Assembly (NCBI GenBank): GCA_963680875.1 | Contig: OY804588.1 | Location: 57,300,369 to 57,364,368 of the forward strand | Direction of reading: 5' to 3' | Length of the DNA stretch: 64,000 nt | DNA from: Bathymodiolus brooksi | Lineage: Eukaryota; Mollusca; Bivalvia; Mytilida; Modiolidae | In this document: piece after piece, positions 22,792-32,814 of the stretch | Position numbering within the stretch: position 1 is the first letter of the stretch | How the letters are laid out: each line of letters opens with the position of its first letter | Translations under genes and position numbers: made by a program | The notes under the pieces: model-generated | What the model saw: the letters and a program-made list of their open reading frames with translations, nothing else | Told to the model about the DNA's origin: nothing | Database searches by the model: none

Positions 22792-23074
22792 ACATAACAA
22801 ACATGGTTTCCTGTATTAATCGACATAGACACCACAATAGCTCGAAAAACACCAGTAACATACACGAAAACAGATAACCACACAAATAACACTGATTAAA
22901 TCATATGATTCGATAGAATTACCATATCCTGTCCCATTAATTTCGATAGTCGTGAAGTTCTTATTTCCAAAACCATTTAAGATAACGGGGATTCTGAAGG
23001 CCATACTTGAAATATGTGCGCAATCAGATGAGACACTGTTAATATAGTAGGGATCAATGCACATATGATGGCTG
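22792..23074 (-). pseudogene. candidate transmembrane exon, copy C (frameshifted)
   Basis: Carries the same shortened A-run as copy B and the same premature stop. Confidence 0.35.
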
Positions 23075-23199
23075 TAACAGAATTTCTAACAGGGGTAACT
23101 TGTGTCTATGTTTCTTATAACATTGGTCGAGTAATTCAGCGTACAGGAGTAATGTCCTGTTAAAAAAATAAGGCTTCATGGTAATTTCATCATTTTCAG

Positions 23200-23238
23200 A
23201 ACTTGGAAGACTGACTGCATGTAACCATCCTTCACAGA
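23200..23238 (+). CDS. candidate 39-nt exon, copy C
   Basis: Same sequence and splice sites as 14181-14219. Confidence 0.33.
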
Positions 23239-23309
23239 GTGAGTAGTATAATTAACAAATTCCATCTTCCATCGGGTCGTGGGTAGCCTTACGGTTACAT
23301 CTTCGGGGC

Positions 23310-23530
23310 TAGCGTTATGGTGATTAACGCCACTTTTAACAATATTTCGGTTATATCGTGGTGGTCAGTTTTATTGGTGGATAATAAGTGACAAACTTTA
23401 TCACATAATGTTGTATCGAGTACATCTTCCCATGAGCGAGACTCGAACTCACAACGCTAGTAATACAAGGTACTGATTGCAAAGGTAGTTGTAAATCCAA
23501 CTATCATACGAACACGACCACGACGGTCCC
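23310..23530 (-). mobile_element. V-SINE-like SINE with core deletion, copy C
   Basis: Counterpart of 14291-14510. Confidence 0.7.
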
Positions 23531-23692
23531 TTGGTTAAATGTAATTTGAAAAAATGTAAAATATAAGACAATACTAGTTGTTTTCATTTTCATCGTATAA
23601 TTATTGAGCGGAAAACATACGGGCCTATTTTTATTTTTTTTTATTGCAAAAGATATCACACAGGGAACCGCATGGTATCAATAAAACAAATA

Positions 23693-24083
23693 AAAACGTA
23701 GATATCAAATTTAGTGCGCACGACGCGTTTCTGGAATAACATTCATCAGGTACGCTCACTATCGAAACGTTTCTGGAATAACATTCATCAGGTACGCTCA
23801 CTATCGACGCGTTTCTGGAATAACATTCATCAGGTACGCTTACTATCGAAGCGTTTCTGGAATAACATTCATCAGGTACGCTCACTATCGACGCGTTTCT
23901 GGAATAACAATCATCAGGTACGCTCACTATCGAAGCGTTTCTGGAATAACATTCATCAGGTACGCTCACTATCGACGCGTTTTTGGAATAACATTCATCA
24001 GGTACGCTCACTATCGAAGCGTTTCTCGAATAACATTCATCAGGTACGCTCACTATCGAAATTTTGGAAAGCCAAATAATTCA
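23693..24083 (+). repeat. repeat D with 42-bp array, 8 units (copy C)
   Basis: Eight units at 23722-24057, the same order of variants as copy B. Confidence 0.85.
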
Positions 24084-24564
24084 CAATTGTGAACAATAAA
24101 ACAAAGGGACTAAACATGATAGCCAAGATCGGCTAAGGTCACCTATACATGAGGGGTCTAGTTTCACCGCTGCGGGTTACAACCCTTGTAAAATGGGAGT
24201 TCACATGTTGCGTGGGGCGAACCAAACACACAACTTGTCCGTAGGTCGTGATGGGATGTACATGAGCACGTCATGTGTGGTTGGAGAATGTGTATAACTG
24301 TAAAAGACAAATAGCAACAACTGTAGCTTGTGTAACCAATAGCTTGTTGGTTATCTGGTCGTAGATTACCCTTTGAAAGGAAACATTTGACGCTATCTAT
24401 GACCTCTCCAGTTTTCCTTGCGGTAATCAAAGCATCCGTCCTTAGGTCCATCACAGTGCCATCATTTTGTTATGTTCTCCTCGTGTATATAGCTGAAATA
24501 GCAATTAGTCAATCGTTTATCATAATGATTAAATAAACAATTAGCTATTGAGGTTTGGTTTGGC

Positions 24565-24777
24565 TTATGGTGTTTAATACCACTTTATGCAATATTTCAG
24601 TTATATCGTGCCGATCATTTTTATTGGTGGAGGAAACCGGAGTACCCGGAGAAAACCACTAACCTGTCGCGAGACACTGACAAACTTTATCTTTAAATCT
24701 CTTTAGTGGTGAACGGCACCGATTGCACAGATTGTTGTAAATCCAACTACCATGCGATCACGACCACGACGACCCCC
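24565..24777 (-). mobile_element. V-SINE-like SINE, copy C
   Basis: Counterpart of 15585-15799. Confidence 0.7.
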
Positions 24778-24901
24778 GCAATTGTAATTAAAAATTTACC
24801 AATTGGTTTTATGTACAGTATATATACTAATTTAATCCTTCTAGTAACCTGAGATTTGTAGGCATTTTTTTTATTGTATGTGTTGCGTTTCATTATTACA
24901 G

Positions 24902-25195
24902 GGTCGATATGTAGAACACCATATGGGATAGATGCCCATCACACGCATTGCTTTATAAAGAAAACGTACACAGCACATGGATGGTTTATAGAAAGAGGCG
25001 CCACCAATGAATCTGTGTGTATGACCAATGCAGGGCTTAGCACGATTAACAATCCAGCATGTCAGATGCTTACAACACCACCAAGGACTGTGTGCTATGA
25101 TTGTTGTCAACAAATGAACTGTGATAGGGATAGCTTATATTGTAACAATTATGACCACATAGACACCAAGTACATGCCTTCATTTATGAAAACAG
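24902..25195 (+). CDS. Ly6/uPAR-like cysteine-rich domain exon, copy C
   Basis: Identical to the exon at 15924-16217, with both splice sites kept. Confidence 0.55.
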
Positions 25196-25328
25196 GTACG
25201 TATTTGACATTAGATATTGGAAAGGGGGGGTGGGGTAATCAAAGCATGAGAACGAACATATTTCAGTCAATTATAAAATAATTTGTTATTATTTAGCAAA
25301 TATATAAACCACGTGTATTTACATATTA

Positions 25329-25590
25329 GAGTTATGGTTGGGGTCTATTAAGCTACTTTCAACAATATTTCAGCTATATCGAGGCGGTCAGTTTTATTGG
25401 TGGAGGAAACCGGGGTACCCGGAGAAATCCACCGACCTGTCGCAAATCACTGACAAACTCTATCACGTAATGTTGTATCAAGTATACTTCGTCATCAGCG
25501 GGATTCGAATTTAAAACTGTAGTGGACAAGCACTGATTGCACAGGTAGTTGTAGATCCAACTACCATACCATCTCGACCACGAGGGTCCC
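25329..25590 (-). mobile_element. V-SINE-like SINE, copy C
   Basis: Counterpart of 16351-16613. Confidence 0.75.
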
Positions 25591-26018
25591 GTTTTTACAT
25601 GTAAATTGAGAGTTAATCCAGTGTAAAGGTGATATGGGCTGTTTTATTAGGCATCATATAATTATAGAACAATAATCATGTGTACCTTACATGTTTCATC
25701 AATAAATAATGACTAAATATTAATATACTTAATTATCATTTTACTCTTAATCTCACGACATAGCTGGATGAAAAAGACGCTTGCATTTGTTCGAGCCCCG
25801 GAACCCGCATTCTTTTTTGGTATTTTTGTTTTTTTTTGTTTTGCTTCTGTTCTTTGTCTACTGAATGTTCTCGTACTGAAATTTGTAGTTACTTAATAAA
25901 GGTACCATTAAGATTAATTTAGTTGTTTTTTTCTCCAGAGTTTGATATTCATTCATTCAATTCTTAATTCCTCTTTAAGTTCAAGATTATCAATTCTTTT
26001 TTTCTAATTTGTTTTCAG

Positions 26019-26062
26019 GTCCACATTCAACAGTAATAACGAAGACAACAGGTCAAGGTTAA
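26019..26062 (+). CDS. candidate last exon of the cysteine-rich gene, copy C
   Basis: Same as 17045-17088, displaced by small indels in the upstream intron. Confidence 0.4.
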
Positions 26063-26780
26063 TCAGAAGGAATATTATATATATACGAATTTGTATTAAA
26101 TAATATTTACAATTTTCAGTCATAAGAACGTTTTATCAATACCAACACCACTAGTTAAAAAGAATGATACTAAAAAATGTTAAAAAGCAACGTGGTTTTT
26201 AACTGCCCTGTATCAGCACTAATTCATGTATTGATCGAATTGGCTAGTAGTCAGTTACCCATGACTAATGGCTAGTCCGGCTTTTATACTATCCATTTTA
26301 ATGTTACCGTCTTTTTTGTGGAAAAAAATATGATCTCTTGAGCTTATCTTTGATGTTAAAAATGCATATCTTAAGCTGGGTGGTTGTGATCACATTTATT
26401 GCCTACCCAAACAAGGATCTGGGTTGAAATCAGTTTCTGTTGTTGTTATTACTGCCCTTGATTGCTTTAAGGTTTGCAAAGTAGTGGTTCGAATTGTCGA
26501 CTTTTATTTGCAATGATTCCATTTCGTGCCGTATATTGTCTTCAGGTGTTACATTGGATGACGTCATAATTTGTGAGAAAAATATTTCTTTATTTGTTTA
26601 TTTTTTTTTTGTCCTAAGAGTAATGGATTTAGCCAAAATATTCCATCTCCTTAGCTAGTAGTTATTTTACTGCGAGCATTCACTGACCCTGTTGTTGTTA
26701 TGTCAATGTTCACGTTGCCATTCAATTGTGTGATAGTGTGTGGTCTTGTGAATTGAAAGTGAACTTGACATGTTTTTGTT

Positions 26781-27530
26781 ATTATCCCCCCGCGATAGCG
26801 GTGAGGGGATATAGTAATGGCGGCCGTCTGTCTGTCCGTCCGTCCGTCACACTTTCTTGTTTACGCGATAACTTGAGTAAACATGGATAGATTTGAATAA
26901 TTTATTGCATGTGGCTTGTAATTATCATTATCTTGGATGGGTTCTAACATGGAAATATTTGAAGCAAGGTTTTTGGGGGAAATCTTAGTTTTTGGTTGAA
27001 AAATCACCAATATTGAGAATTGTGTCTTGTTTACGCGATAACTTTAGTAAACATGGATAGATTTGAATAATGTTTTGCATGTGGCTTGTAATTATCATTA
27101 TTTTGGATGGGTTCTAACATGGAAATATTTGAAGCAAGGGTTTTGGGAGAAAATCTTAGTTTTTGGTTGAAAAATCACCGATTTTGAAAATTGTGTCTTG
27201 TTTACGCGATAACTTCAGTAAACATGGATAGATTTGAATAATTTTTTGCATGTGGCTTGTAATTATCATTATCTTGGATGGGTTTTTACATGGAAATATT
27301 TGAAGCAAGGGTTTTGGGGGAAAATCTATATTCACATCAGAGGTTGACAGTGTTCAACGTGGAGTACTTCCTGTATATTATTCAGATCATGCTGCAATAT
27401 ACTCCATCCTTCAATAAAGTATGTTATACATTAAGACTGCAAGGCTGCTTTCTATAAATATATAAAACTAAATATTATGCAAGTGCGGGGGGATACGTCG
27501 CGCATTTATGCGCTAGGCGGTTCTTTTATT
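26781..27530 (+). mobile_element. element R, full-length copy with 171-bp tandem repeats
   Basis: The left end tatccccccgcgatagcgg and the right end gtgcggggggatacgtcgcg look like related imperfect inverted termini. Inside are a gtccgtccgtccgtcacact tract, nearly three 171-bp tandem units, and a unique tail (ttcacatcagaggttgacag). Central tandem units of about 160-170 bp recall bivalve pearl/HINE-type non-autonomous elements; that link is inferred. Confidence 0.55.
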
Positions 27531-28465
27531 GTTGGTTTGTGTCTCTGGTGCCGTTGGGGATCCAGTTATCTAGAAAGGGGCCCATCGACTGGTTTTACCC
27601 CTCCACATTATTGTTCCTGTCCCAAGTCAGGATCTGGACTTCCATAGGTAAAAGTCATGGTCTTTTTTGTGTTCAATAAGTTTAGGTGATATGTGGTTGT
27701 TCGCTTTGTTGATATTGATGGAATTATTGATCATCGCTGTTTAAACGTTCTTTAGATTCTTAATCAAGTTGGACAAGCAATGCAAGTGACAAGCCCAAGA
27801 AAATACATGTTCCACTCACATGGAGCGTATGTTCATATGATTTATTGTCCCTACAGTACGTCAGTCGTCATTGTATTACCTTTCAACCTGCACTATAACA
27901 GCTTGGACTAAAATAGGCACTTAACTTTCTTAAACAGGTATTTGCATAGAGAGCAAGCCCTAGATGGCAATACCCAATACGTTTTAATGTTTAAATGCCT
28001 CTTGACAGCGATTGCATAGATTATAGGAAACGGTCGTAGATATACAAAGAACAGTCAGGATTCGATCTATAGCTATGATTTTTGTCTGTATTTGTGGACC
28101 AGTTTTCAAGAGATTGATTCTAGATCCAGTCTCAGAATAGAAAGGAATAAGATACTGGTTACCGATTAATACTGACTACAGTGTTACTTAGAAACGAGGG
28201 GGAAAATAATTGCACATTCTCCGTCATATGAATATATAGATTTATATGCAATAAATATTAGAAAGGTCAATTATCCGACCATCGACAATATTATCTTAAA
28301 AACAAATTCATGCTCACCGTCGTACGAATGTATAAATATAACAAATGCATCTTAAATAAGTAAAATATGAGACCAAAGAGACAATATTTTGTACTCCAAC
28401 AATAGTTTGAATTGGGCTGTGCTATTTCAAGTCAATAACTCTATCACAGGAAAGTGAGTGGTCAT
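27531..28465. other. non-coding stretch without recognised features
   Basis: No splice-bounded frame, RNA gene or family copy was seen. Confidence 0.4.
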
Positions 28466-28467
28466 GA

Positions 28468-29220
28468 ATATATATTCTTCATTATCCTATACAATATATT
28501 AAAAATTGCTGAGTTAGATTGCTGTCAAATTATAATATCAAGTATATATGTACCATCTACACATGCTTATACACATGTCTTATGTCTATCTCTAGATTTA
28601 CCTTACGAGACAAGGTAACACTACGATTATGGAAGCTCCTTTTAATAAGGTGTGGATGTGGTCGGGTGGTCTAGGGCGCTGGACGTAATGCTAAGCGAAT
28701 GGTGCTGCAGTGTATCAATGGTGTGAGTTCAAATCCCGTCGAGGGAAGAACAAAAATTTGACAGCTCAAAAATCTAATTCTAACACTGTATGGTTTAATT
28801 TTCAGACGTATATTTAATATTTAATATTAACCTAGCATCACAAGTAATTTTGAGATCCAGTGGGACAGATATATTGTATGGTTGTCACTTGCTTATACGT
28901 TTGTATAATATACTTTATTTCCTGTGACTGTATAATGAATTCTTCATTATCCTATTACAATATATTAAAAATTGCTGAGTTAGATTGCTGTCAAATTATA
29001 ATATTAAGTATATATGTACCATCTACACACGCTTAGACACATGTCTTATGTCTATCTCTAGATTTGCCTTACGAGACAAGGTAACACGTCGACTATTGAA
29101 GCTATATTTTAATATAGCGGGTGTGGTCGAGTGGTCTAGGGCGCTGGACATAAGGCTAAGCGATTGGTGCTGCAGTGTATCAATGGTGTGAGTTCAAATC
29201 CCGTCGAGGGAAGAACAAAA
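28468..29220. repeat. diverged tandem duplication of about 448 bp
   Basis: Sequence at about 28490-28760 (ttaaaaattgctgagttaga ... tctagggcgctggac) recurs at about 28940-29215 with roughly 90% similarity by eye. Each copy includes one tRNA-headed SINE. Confidence 0.75.
28652..28815 (+). mobile_element. tRNA-headed SINE, family T
   Basis: The head resembles a Leu/Ser-type tRNA (box A tggtcgggtggtctagg, box B gtgagttcaaatcccgtc). It is followed by gaacaaaaatttgacagctc and a tail gtttaattttcagacgtata. The head has no acceptor-stem pairing, so it is not a functional tRNA gene. Confidence 0.65.
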
Positions 29221-29248
29221 ATTTGACAGCTCAAAGATCTAATTCTAA
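29110..29248 (+). mobile_element. tRNA-headed SINE, family T, second copy
   Basis: Box A tggtcgagtggtctagg is closer to the consensus than in the first copy. Its 3' part takes part in the inverted repeat at 29197-29375. Confidence 0.65.
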
Positions 29249-29375
29249 TATATATACGTCTGAAAATTAAACCAAACAGTGTTAGAAATATATATATACG
29301 TCTGAAAATTAAACCAAACAGTGTTAGAATTAGATCTTTGAGCTGTCAAATTTTTGTTCTTCCCTCGACGGGATT
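29197..29375. repeat. perfect 52-bp inverted repeat (fold-back)
   Basis: Positions 29197-29248 are the exact reverse complement of 29324-29375 (outer sequence aatcccgtcgagggaagaac). The 75-bp spacer holds two copies of cgtctgaaaattaaaccaaa. Confidence 0.9.
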
Positions 29376-29432
29376 ATATATATATATATATATACGTCTG
29401 AAAATTAAACCAAACAGTGTTAGAATTAGCTT
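29249..29432. repeat. three copies of the SINE T tail with (TA)n
   Basis: The block cgtctgaaaattaaaccaaa + cagtgttagaa, preceded by TA runs, occurs three times, in the orientation opposite to the adjacent SINE head. Confidence 0.75.
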
Positions 29433-29555
29433 TTATATATGAAACATAGTATACACTTTTAACATCACAACAATAAAAACAACATGACCATGTGCTTCAA
29501 AGGCCCCGAATTTGCATAAACAACGATTGGAACACTATTTAGCTAAAAAAAGTAG

Positions 29556-29814
29556 GGTTTTATGGATATGGTGGTTAACGTCACTTTCAACAATATTTCG
29601 GTTATATCGTGGCAGTCAGCTTTATTGGTGGAGGAAACAGGAGTGTCCGAAAAAAAATCATCGATCTGCCGCAAGTCACTGACAAGTTTTACCACAAAAT
29701 GTTGTATCGTGTACACCTCGCCTGAGTGGGATTCGAAATCACAACGTTAGTGGTAATAGGCTCTGATTGCATAGGTACATGTAGTTGCAAATCCAACTAC
29801 CATAAGATCACGGC
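29556..29814 (-). mobile_element. V-SINE-like SINE, nearly complete
   Basis: Runs from gtggttaacgtcactttca to the head at aactaccataagatcacgg. A 3-4 bp insertion lies in the head (tacatgtagttgc). Confidence 0.75.
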
Positions 29815-30077
29815 CATTTGGGACTGCTGTATAAGTCTGTATATGCTGTATAGAAATAAGAGTGATATTAATGTATGAACTCTACTCACAGTTGAAGGAT
29901 CATTTCATATTTCGAGTAACCTAAACTATGGCATGTGTATTTAAGCGATTTGTATCTTGGCCAAATAATAAACATTATCCAGTAATGTATTCAGGGCCGT
30001 TTTATCAGTGTTGACAATGTAAAACCCGTGAACGAACCCAGTGTGCGTTTTTTAATGGGAGACGCCATCTTTTATAA

Positions 30078-30345
30078 GGGCCCGGGTGGCTCAGTGAGTT
30101 AGGTAGTTGGATTATCTAACAACTCATACAAGCCTATCACCAATACGGCGTGGGTTCGCTCCCGGATTTGTAAATTGCAAAAAGGGTGCACTCGACTCGC
30201 AGCCGCAAGTGATAAAGTTTATTAGTTGCTTGTTCATGGTCTGGTTCTCTCCGAATACTGCGGCTTCTTCCACCACTAAAACTGGTCGCCATGATATAGC
30301 TGAAATGTTGCTGAATATGTCGTTAAACACCAAATATTAAAAAAA
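30078..30345 (+). mobile_element. V-SINE-like SINE, subfamily 2
   Basis: Full head gggcccgggtggctcagtga, box B-like ggttcgctcccgg, and 3' end gtcgttaaacaccaaat with an A-rich tail. Confidence 0.78.
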
Positions 30346-30612
30346 ATAAAAAAACATCTTTTATATTAATTCCTTGATAGAAAATCGTTTGAGGGTGCTC
30401 TATTTTTCTGGCCAGATGAATTTTGTGAGTGGGTAGGTGTTTTTTTTTGTGATTTCTCCGATTGATTTGATCGCGTCGAGGACATCTCTTATCGACCAAC
30501 CGTATTTTACCTTTGATTTTCAGCTGAACATGTTTTTCTAAATTACTTTGTAATATTATATTTTCTTGCTTATTCGCTTTCCTTGTGATACAATTACCGG
30601 GTACCTATAAAG

Positions 30613-30760
30613 TGCGAAACGAAAACGAAACGAAACGAAACGAAACGAAATCAACGAAATGGAAACGAAATGAAACGAAACCAACGAAAGCAAAACGAAA
30701 TAGACTGATATGAAGAAAATGGAAGGAAAAAAATAAAAGACAAAACGAAATAAAGAAAAA
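30613..30760. repeat. (CGAAA)n array, left terminus of the 2.17-kb element
   Basis: Degenerate pentamer array in gaaacgaaacgaaacgaaac style; inverted counterpart at 32577-32755. Confidence 0.85.
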
Positions 30761-31964
30761 AAAAGAAAAGATAATTCGATTTTTAAAATACAATAATTTT
30801 AATTAATTATAACCCATTTTGCATGTCTGTCCGTTACAGTACTCCTCACGTACATTACCCGCAACTCAATCCAAGCCGGGTTTGCTTGCCGACAAACTTT
30901 CAGAAGTTCAAATGTCATATTTTTATTTGTGTTTGTGTGTGTGTCAGTATTTATGAATTATAAAGTTTCTGGAGTGGGCATATAGAAAAAAATGGGGGAT
31001 ATGAGGGAGTATTTTCATAGATTGGGATTTTATTACGTTTTTCGTTTGTATTCTACATAAATTTTCCTATTCGCAAACTATTAACGACTGTCATACAAGT
31101 GGGAGGTTTGACCCACCATTTTCTTGGGAAATGTCTGTACCAAGTCGGGAATATGATAGTTGTTTTCTAGTTTCACATTTGGTCATGTCTTAGGATTAGA
31201 GAATTTACATGTACCGATTGTTTTTATACTTGGTAACGTCTTAGGGTTAGACGAGTGGCATCTGCCTATCTGCTATCAGAACCCACCATTTTCCTGGGAA
31301 AATGCCTCTACCAAGTCAGGAATGTGTTGTTTTTCAGTTGTTCCGTTGATTGAAAACTCAGATGGTTGAGCTTCTTATCGGTTTTGTCTGTTTTTGTGGA
31401 CTCTCCCTTTTGAATGCGCCTTAGAGTACGGTACCATTGTTATTACCTTTATTCGGTAGTGTGCCAACAGATCTGGCGAGATATACAGGGGTCAAAAAGA
31501 CCCAACACTATAAACTTTTTATTTCAAATCCTATTGTTCTATTTTGAAGAACTAAAAAAAAAAAAACCAGCAACATAACAGGACGTACAGTGAGCGCCCT
31601 CCTTACAGAAGAACTTCTGGGAAAAATAATGCTTGCAAAAACTAAACATAAGAAACTCTGGAAGTTTTATTGAAATCCATTCTGTTGTTTAGGAAGAGTT
31701 ATGGATAACGTAACAGTATCCTCTCTCTATTGTATAGCCTTGTATGACAATTACATAGCCTTAAATGACAAAATCCAAAAGTGAAGAAATTTTAGCAAGA
31801 ACTGTTAGAATGGGAAAACAGAAATAGAAGGTGCACAATGCCATTTGGTACTAAAGAATTCATGAAATTAATGAACCTTGCCATATGGTATTAAAGATTT
31901 ATTGTAAGATTCATTCAATTCCATCAAGTTGTTAAGGAGGAATTGTATAGGCAGTGAGGGAAAC

Positions 31965-32300
31965 ACTCACGGACAAACGGACATATACTATATACCCCCC
32001 TCCCGCTGGATAGCGGGGGGTATAAAAATATGTGCCGTATCAAATTTTATTAATACCGAAAAAAAATTTGGAGGGGGGGTGATTTGGGTTTTTTTTTTTA
32101 TATGAAAAGGGATCAAAAGGGAAAAGGGTACTTTTACAAGATATGTAGATTTTTTTAAAATTTCTAAAGTAAATTTTTGATAGGATTTGTATACCTCCGC
32201 CAAAAAAAGATTGGGGTATATAGGACTTCTGCTGTCCGTTCGTTCGTTTGTCCGTCCGGTCGTCACACTTTTTCGTCTCACCGACACACTTTTAAATTTT
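31965..32300. repeat. fragment related to element R inside the 2.17-kb transposon
   Basis: Contains ccgctggatagcggggggta near 31990-32030 and gtccgtccggtcgtcacact near 32250-32275, similar to the termini and GTCC tract of element R. Confidence 0.4.
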
Positions 32301-32576
32301 GCTCGGACGGGGGTATTTATTAGTGAACTTTAACTACTGCACTTCTGTTATTTTAATTCCTCTCCTTTCAACAGACTTGACATTGCTCTTATGGTTCCCA
32401 AATTTAAAAGAAGCCACTAAGTGAAAAGGACAGACTCCCGCTGAATAAATGCATAGTATTCTTGTTCAATGGTGATCAAATCCTGTCCTCTCCTGATGAA
32501 AGACATACATGTGTGGGAAGTAGTCTAGCATCGTAATTGTGAAAGTAGGTTTGACTTCTTTTAGGCCCCTATTATT

Positions 32577-32755
32577 TTTTCTTCCATTTTTCTATTTCGT
32601 TTTGTTTTCGTTGATTTCGTTTTGCTTTCGTTGGTTTCGTTTTATTTCGTTTTCATTTCGTTGATTTCGTTTCGTTTCGTTTCGTTTTTGTTGATTTCGT
32701 TTCGTTTCGTTTCGTTTCGTTTCGTTTCGTTTCGTTTCGTTTCTATTTCGTTTCG
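32577..32755. repeat. (TTTCG)n array, right terminus of the 2.17-kb element
   Basis: Pentamer array, near-perfect at about 32665-32745 and more degenerate inward. Confidence 0.85.
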
Positions 32756-32814
32756 CACTTTATAGGTGCCCTACAATTACCATCTATAAATTATTTATTT
32801 TGTGATCAAGTCAC

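Larger units (their letters stand above)
22792..27302. repeat. tandem segmental duplication, copy C
   Basis: Third copy, starting acataacaaacatgg. At its right end element R continues into unique 3' sequence, so C carries the original right boundary. A few indels distinguish it from B (for example the G-run at 25223 and the T-rich tract near 25812). Confidence 0.9.
30589..32781. mobile_element. 2.17-kb TIR transposon with 10-bp target duplication
   Basis: Identical 10-mers tacaattacc at 30589-30598 and 32772-32781 flank an element at 30599-32771. It starts gggtacctataaagtgcg and ends with the inverted form, cgcactttataggtgccc. Both termini continue into long inverted (CGAAA)n / (TTTCG)n arrays. 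A 9-10 bp duplication with long terminal repeats fits a Mutator-like non-autonomous element. The inside has no intact transposase frame. Confidence 0.8.

Noticed and set aside
14611..24079. Repeat proteins of 98-140 residues (SVPDECYSRNASI repeats and the opposite-strand WNNIHQVRSL repeats)
   Set aside because: They are translations of the 42-bp tandem units, open on both strands because the unit length is divisible by three; the unit derives from a dispersed repeat.
11372..27302. Treating the triplication as certain biology
   Set aside because: B and C are almost identical, so haplotype or assembly duplication remains possible; copy A's distinct array and variants make a pure artefact of all three copies less likely.
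28652..29220. tRNA genes (Leu/Ser-like)
   Set aside because: Box A and B are present, but the 5' and 3' ends do not pair as an acceptor stem, and the same 3' tail follows each copy: a tRNA-derived SINE.
30605..30793. Phe-rich 62-residue frame
   Set aside because: Translation of the (CGAAA)n terminal array.
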